A DNA stretch of 64,000 nt from Candidatus Kosakonia sp. 282A-S69 (lineage in GTDB: Bacteria; Pseudomonadota; Gammaproteobacteria; Enterobacterales; Enterobacteriaceae), in NCBI RefSeq assembly GCF_029433855.1, contig NZ_JAROAU010000003.1, forward strand, positions 368,034-432,033, in the 5' to 3' direction. The notes under the pieces are model-generated. The model ran no database searches. It saw nothing but the letters and a program-made list of their open reading frames with translations, and was not told where the DNA came from. The position numbers and the translations under genes were made by a program. Every line of letters starts with the position of its first letter. Position 1 is the stretch's first letter. Shown piece by piece: positions 63,407-64,000 of the stretch.

Positions 63407-64000
63407 ATGCCACGCTCGCTACACCAGACAGAGACCGACCTCAACGCTGCTAACCTGCGGCAACTGCCTGCGGAATTTGGCTGCCCGGTATGGGTTTACG
63501 ATGCGCAGATCATCCGTGCGCAAATCGCCAAACTGCGTGATTTCGACGTCATCCGTTTTGCGCAGAAGGCCTGCTCTAACATCCATATTTTGCGCCTGAT
63601 GCGCGAGCAGGGCGTAAAGGTCGATTCGGTGTCGCTGGGGGAAATCGAGCGCGCGCTGGCGGCAGGTTACGACCCGAAAACAGACCCGGACGATATCGTC
63701 TTTACCGCCGATGTGCTGGATGAGGCGACTATCGCGCGCGTCAGCGAACTGGGCATCGCGGTCAACGCCGGTTCGGTGGATATGCTGGAGCAGCTCGGCG
63801 CCGTTTCGCCAGGCCACCGCGTCTGGCTGCGCGTCAACCCCGGTTTTGGTCACGGCCACAGCCAGAAAACCAACACCGGCGGCGAGAACAGCAAGCATGG
63901 CATCTGGTTTAGCGACATGGGCGCGGCGCTGGCTGTGATGCAGCGTTACGGCCTGCAACTGGCGGGCATTCATATGCATATCGGCTCCGGCGTTGATTAT
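63407..64000 (+). CDS. lysA: Diaminopimelate decarboxylase, 5' part
   Basis: The last enzyme of lysine synthesis, a fold-III PLP decarboxylase. The ATG at 63407 starts MPRSLHQTETDLNAANL. The PLP lysine is Lys54 in RFAQKACSNIH, and GGENSKHGIW and GIHMHIGSG follow. 198 of about 420 codons are inside; the frame runs open through the window end. The sequence is close to E. coli LysA, and lysR is divergent as expected. Confidence 0.96.
   Translation, partial: MPRSLHQTETDLNAANLRQLPAEFGCPVWVYDAQIIRAQIAKLRDFDVIRFAQKACSNIHILRLMREQGVKVDSVSLGEIERALAAGYDPKTDPDDIVFTADVLDEATIARVSELGIAVNAGSVDMLEQLGAVSPGHRVWLRVNPGFGHGHSQKTNTGGENSKHGIWFSDMGAALAVMQRYGLQLAGIHMHIGSGVDY

Overview
The window reads as chromosomal DNA from an Enterobacteriaceae close to the Enterobacter/Kosakonia/Klebsiella group. 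Housekeeping proteins match E. coli K-12 products closely in length and sequence (gcvP, xerD, dsbC, recJ, prfB, lysS, araE, kduD, lysA). The gene order matches K-12 at both ends, REP-type palindromes occur in several intergenic gaps, and coding density and GC are typical. I cannot fix the species from sequence alone.

Layout. (1) 1-15.3 kb, conserved backbone: gcvP 3' end, ygfF, bglA with an RpiR-type regulator, trhA/yqfA, ygfZ, sdhE-cptA, fldB, xerD-dsbC-recJ-prfB-lysS, actS/ygeR and a tRNA-Gly(CCC). prfB carries the in-frame UGA and +1 frameshift site. (2) 15.4-28.3 kb, accessory: a secreted 20-residue-repeat protein, small proteins, a LysE-type exporter, an APH-type kinase, an orphan RsbW-like ATPase, a P-loop kinase, a short-type mannonate dehydratase, a cold-shock gene followed by a YmcF/YnfQ-like zinc-ribbon protein with an apparent AUU start, regulator/enzyme pairs, a RoxA-type ribosomal oxygenase and a nitroreductase. 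(3) 28.3-42.9 kb, cellulose island: a class I bcsABCD operon with a small proline-rich gene in front and a diguanylate cyclase and a galU paralogue behind, flanked by an OxyR-like regulator and a second diguanylate cyclase. (4) 42.9-48.3 kb, sulfur amino acids: reverse trans-sulfuration genes (mtcBC type) divergent from a methionine ABC importer (metNIQ type), with a candidate MetJ operator and a strong hairpin between them. (5) 48.5-64 kb: yqeF, then pectin/oligogalacturonide use (kdgM, ogl, kduI, kduD, togMNAB, kdgF) interleaved with araE, then ygeA, lysR and the 5' part of lysA.

How the parts work together. The pectin genes form a complete route from outer-membrane porin (KdgM) through inner-membrane ABC importer (TogMNAB) to cytoplasmic lyase (Ogl), ring opening (KdgF), isomerase (KduI) and reductase (KduD), ending at 2-keto-3-deoxygluconate. 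KdgR-like palindromes sit upstream of kduI/ogl, tog, kdgF and, more weakly, kdgM. The cellulose island brings together synthase (BcsAB), exporter (BcsC), crystallisation subunit (BcsD), a UDP-glucose supply enzyme (GalU) and a c-di-GMP source (GGDEF) that can act on BcsA's PilZ domain. Together they suggest a plant- or rhizosphere-associated lifestyle, which is an inference. The roughly 33 kb between tRNA-Gly(CCC) and yqeF replaces what K-12 carries between the same anchors.

No phage, insertion sequence, CRISPR array or obvious defence system was seen. The strongest candidates for new biology are the repeat protein at 15.56-15.97 kb, the OxyR-like redox-cysteine regulator beside the cellulose genes, the orphan RsbW-like ATPase, and the hairpin ahead of metN.
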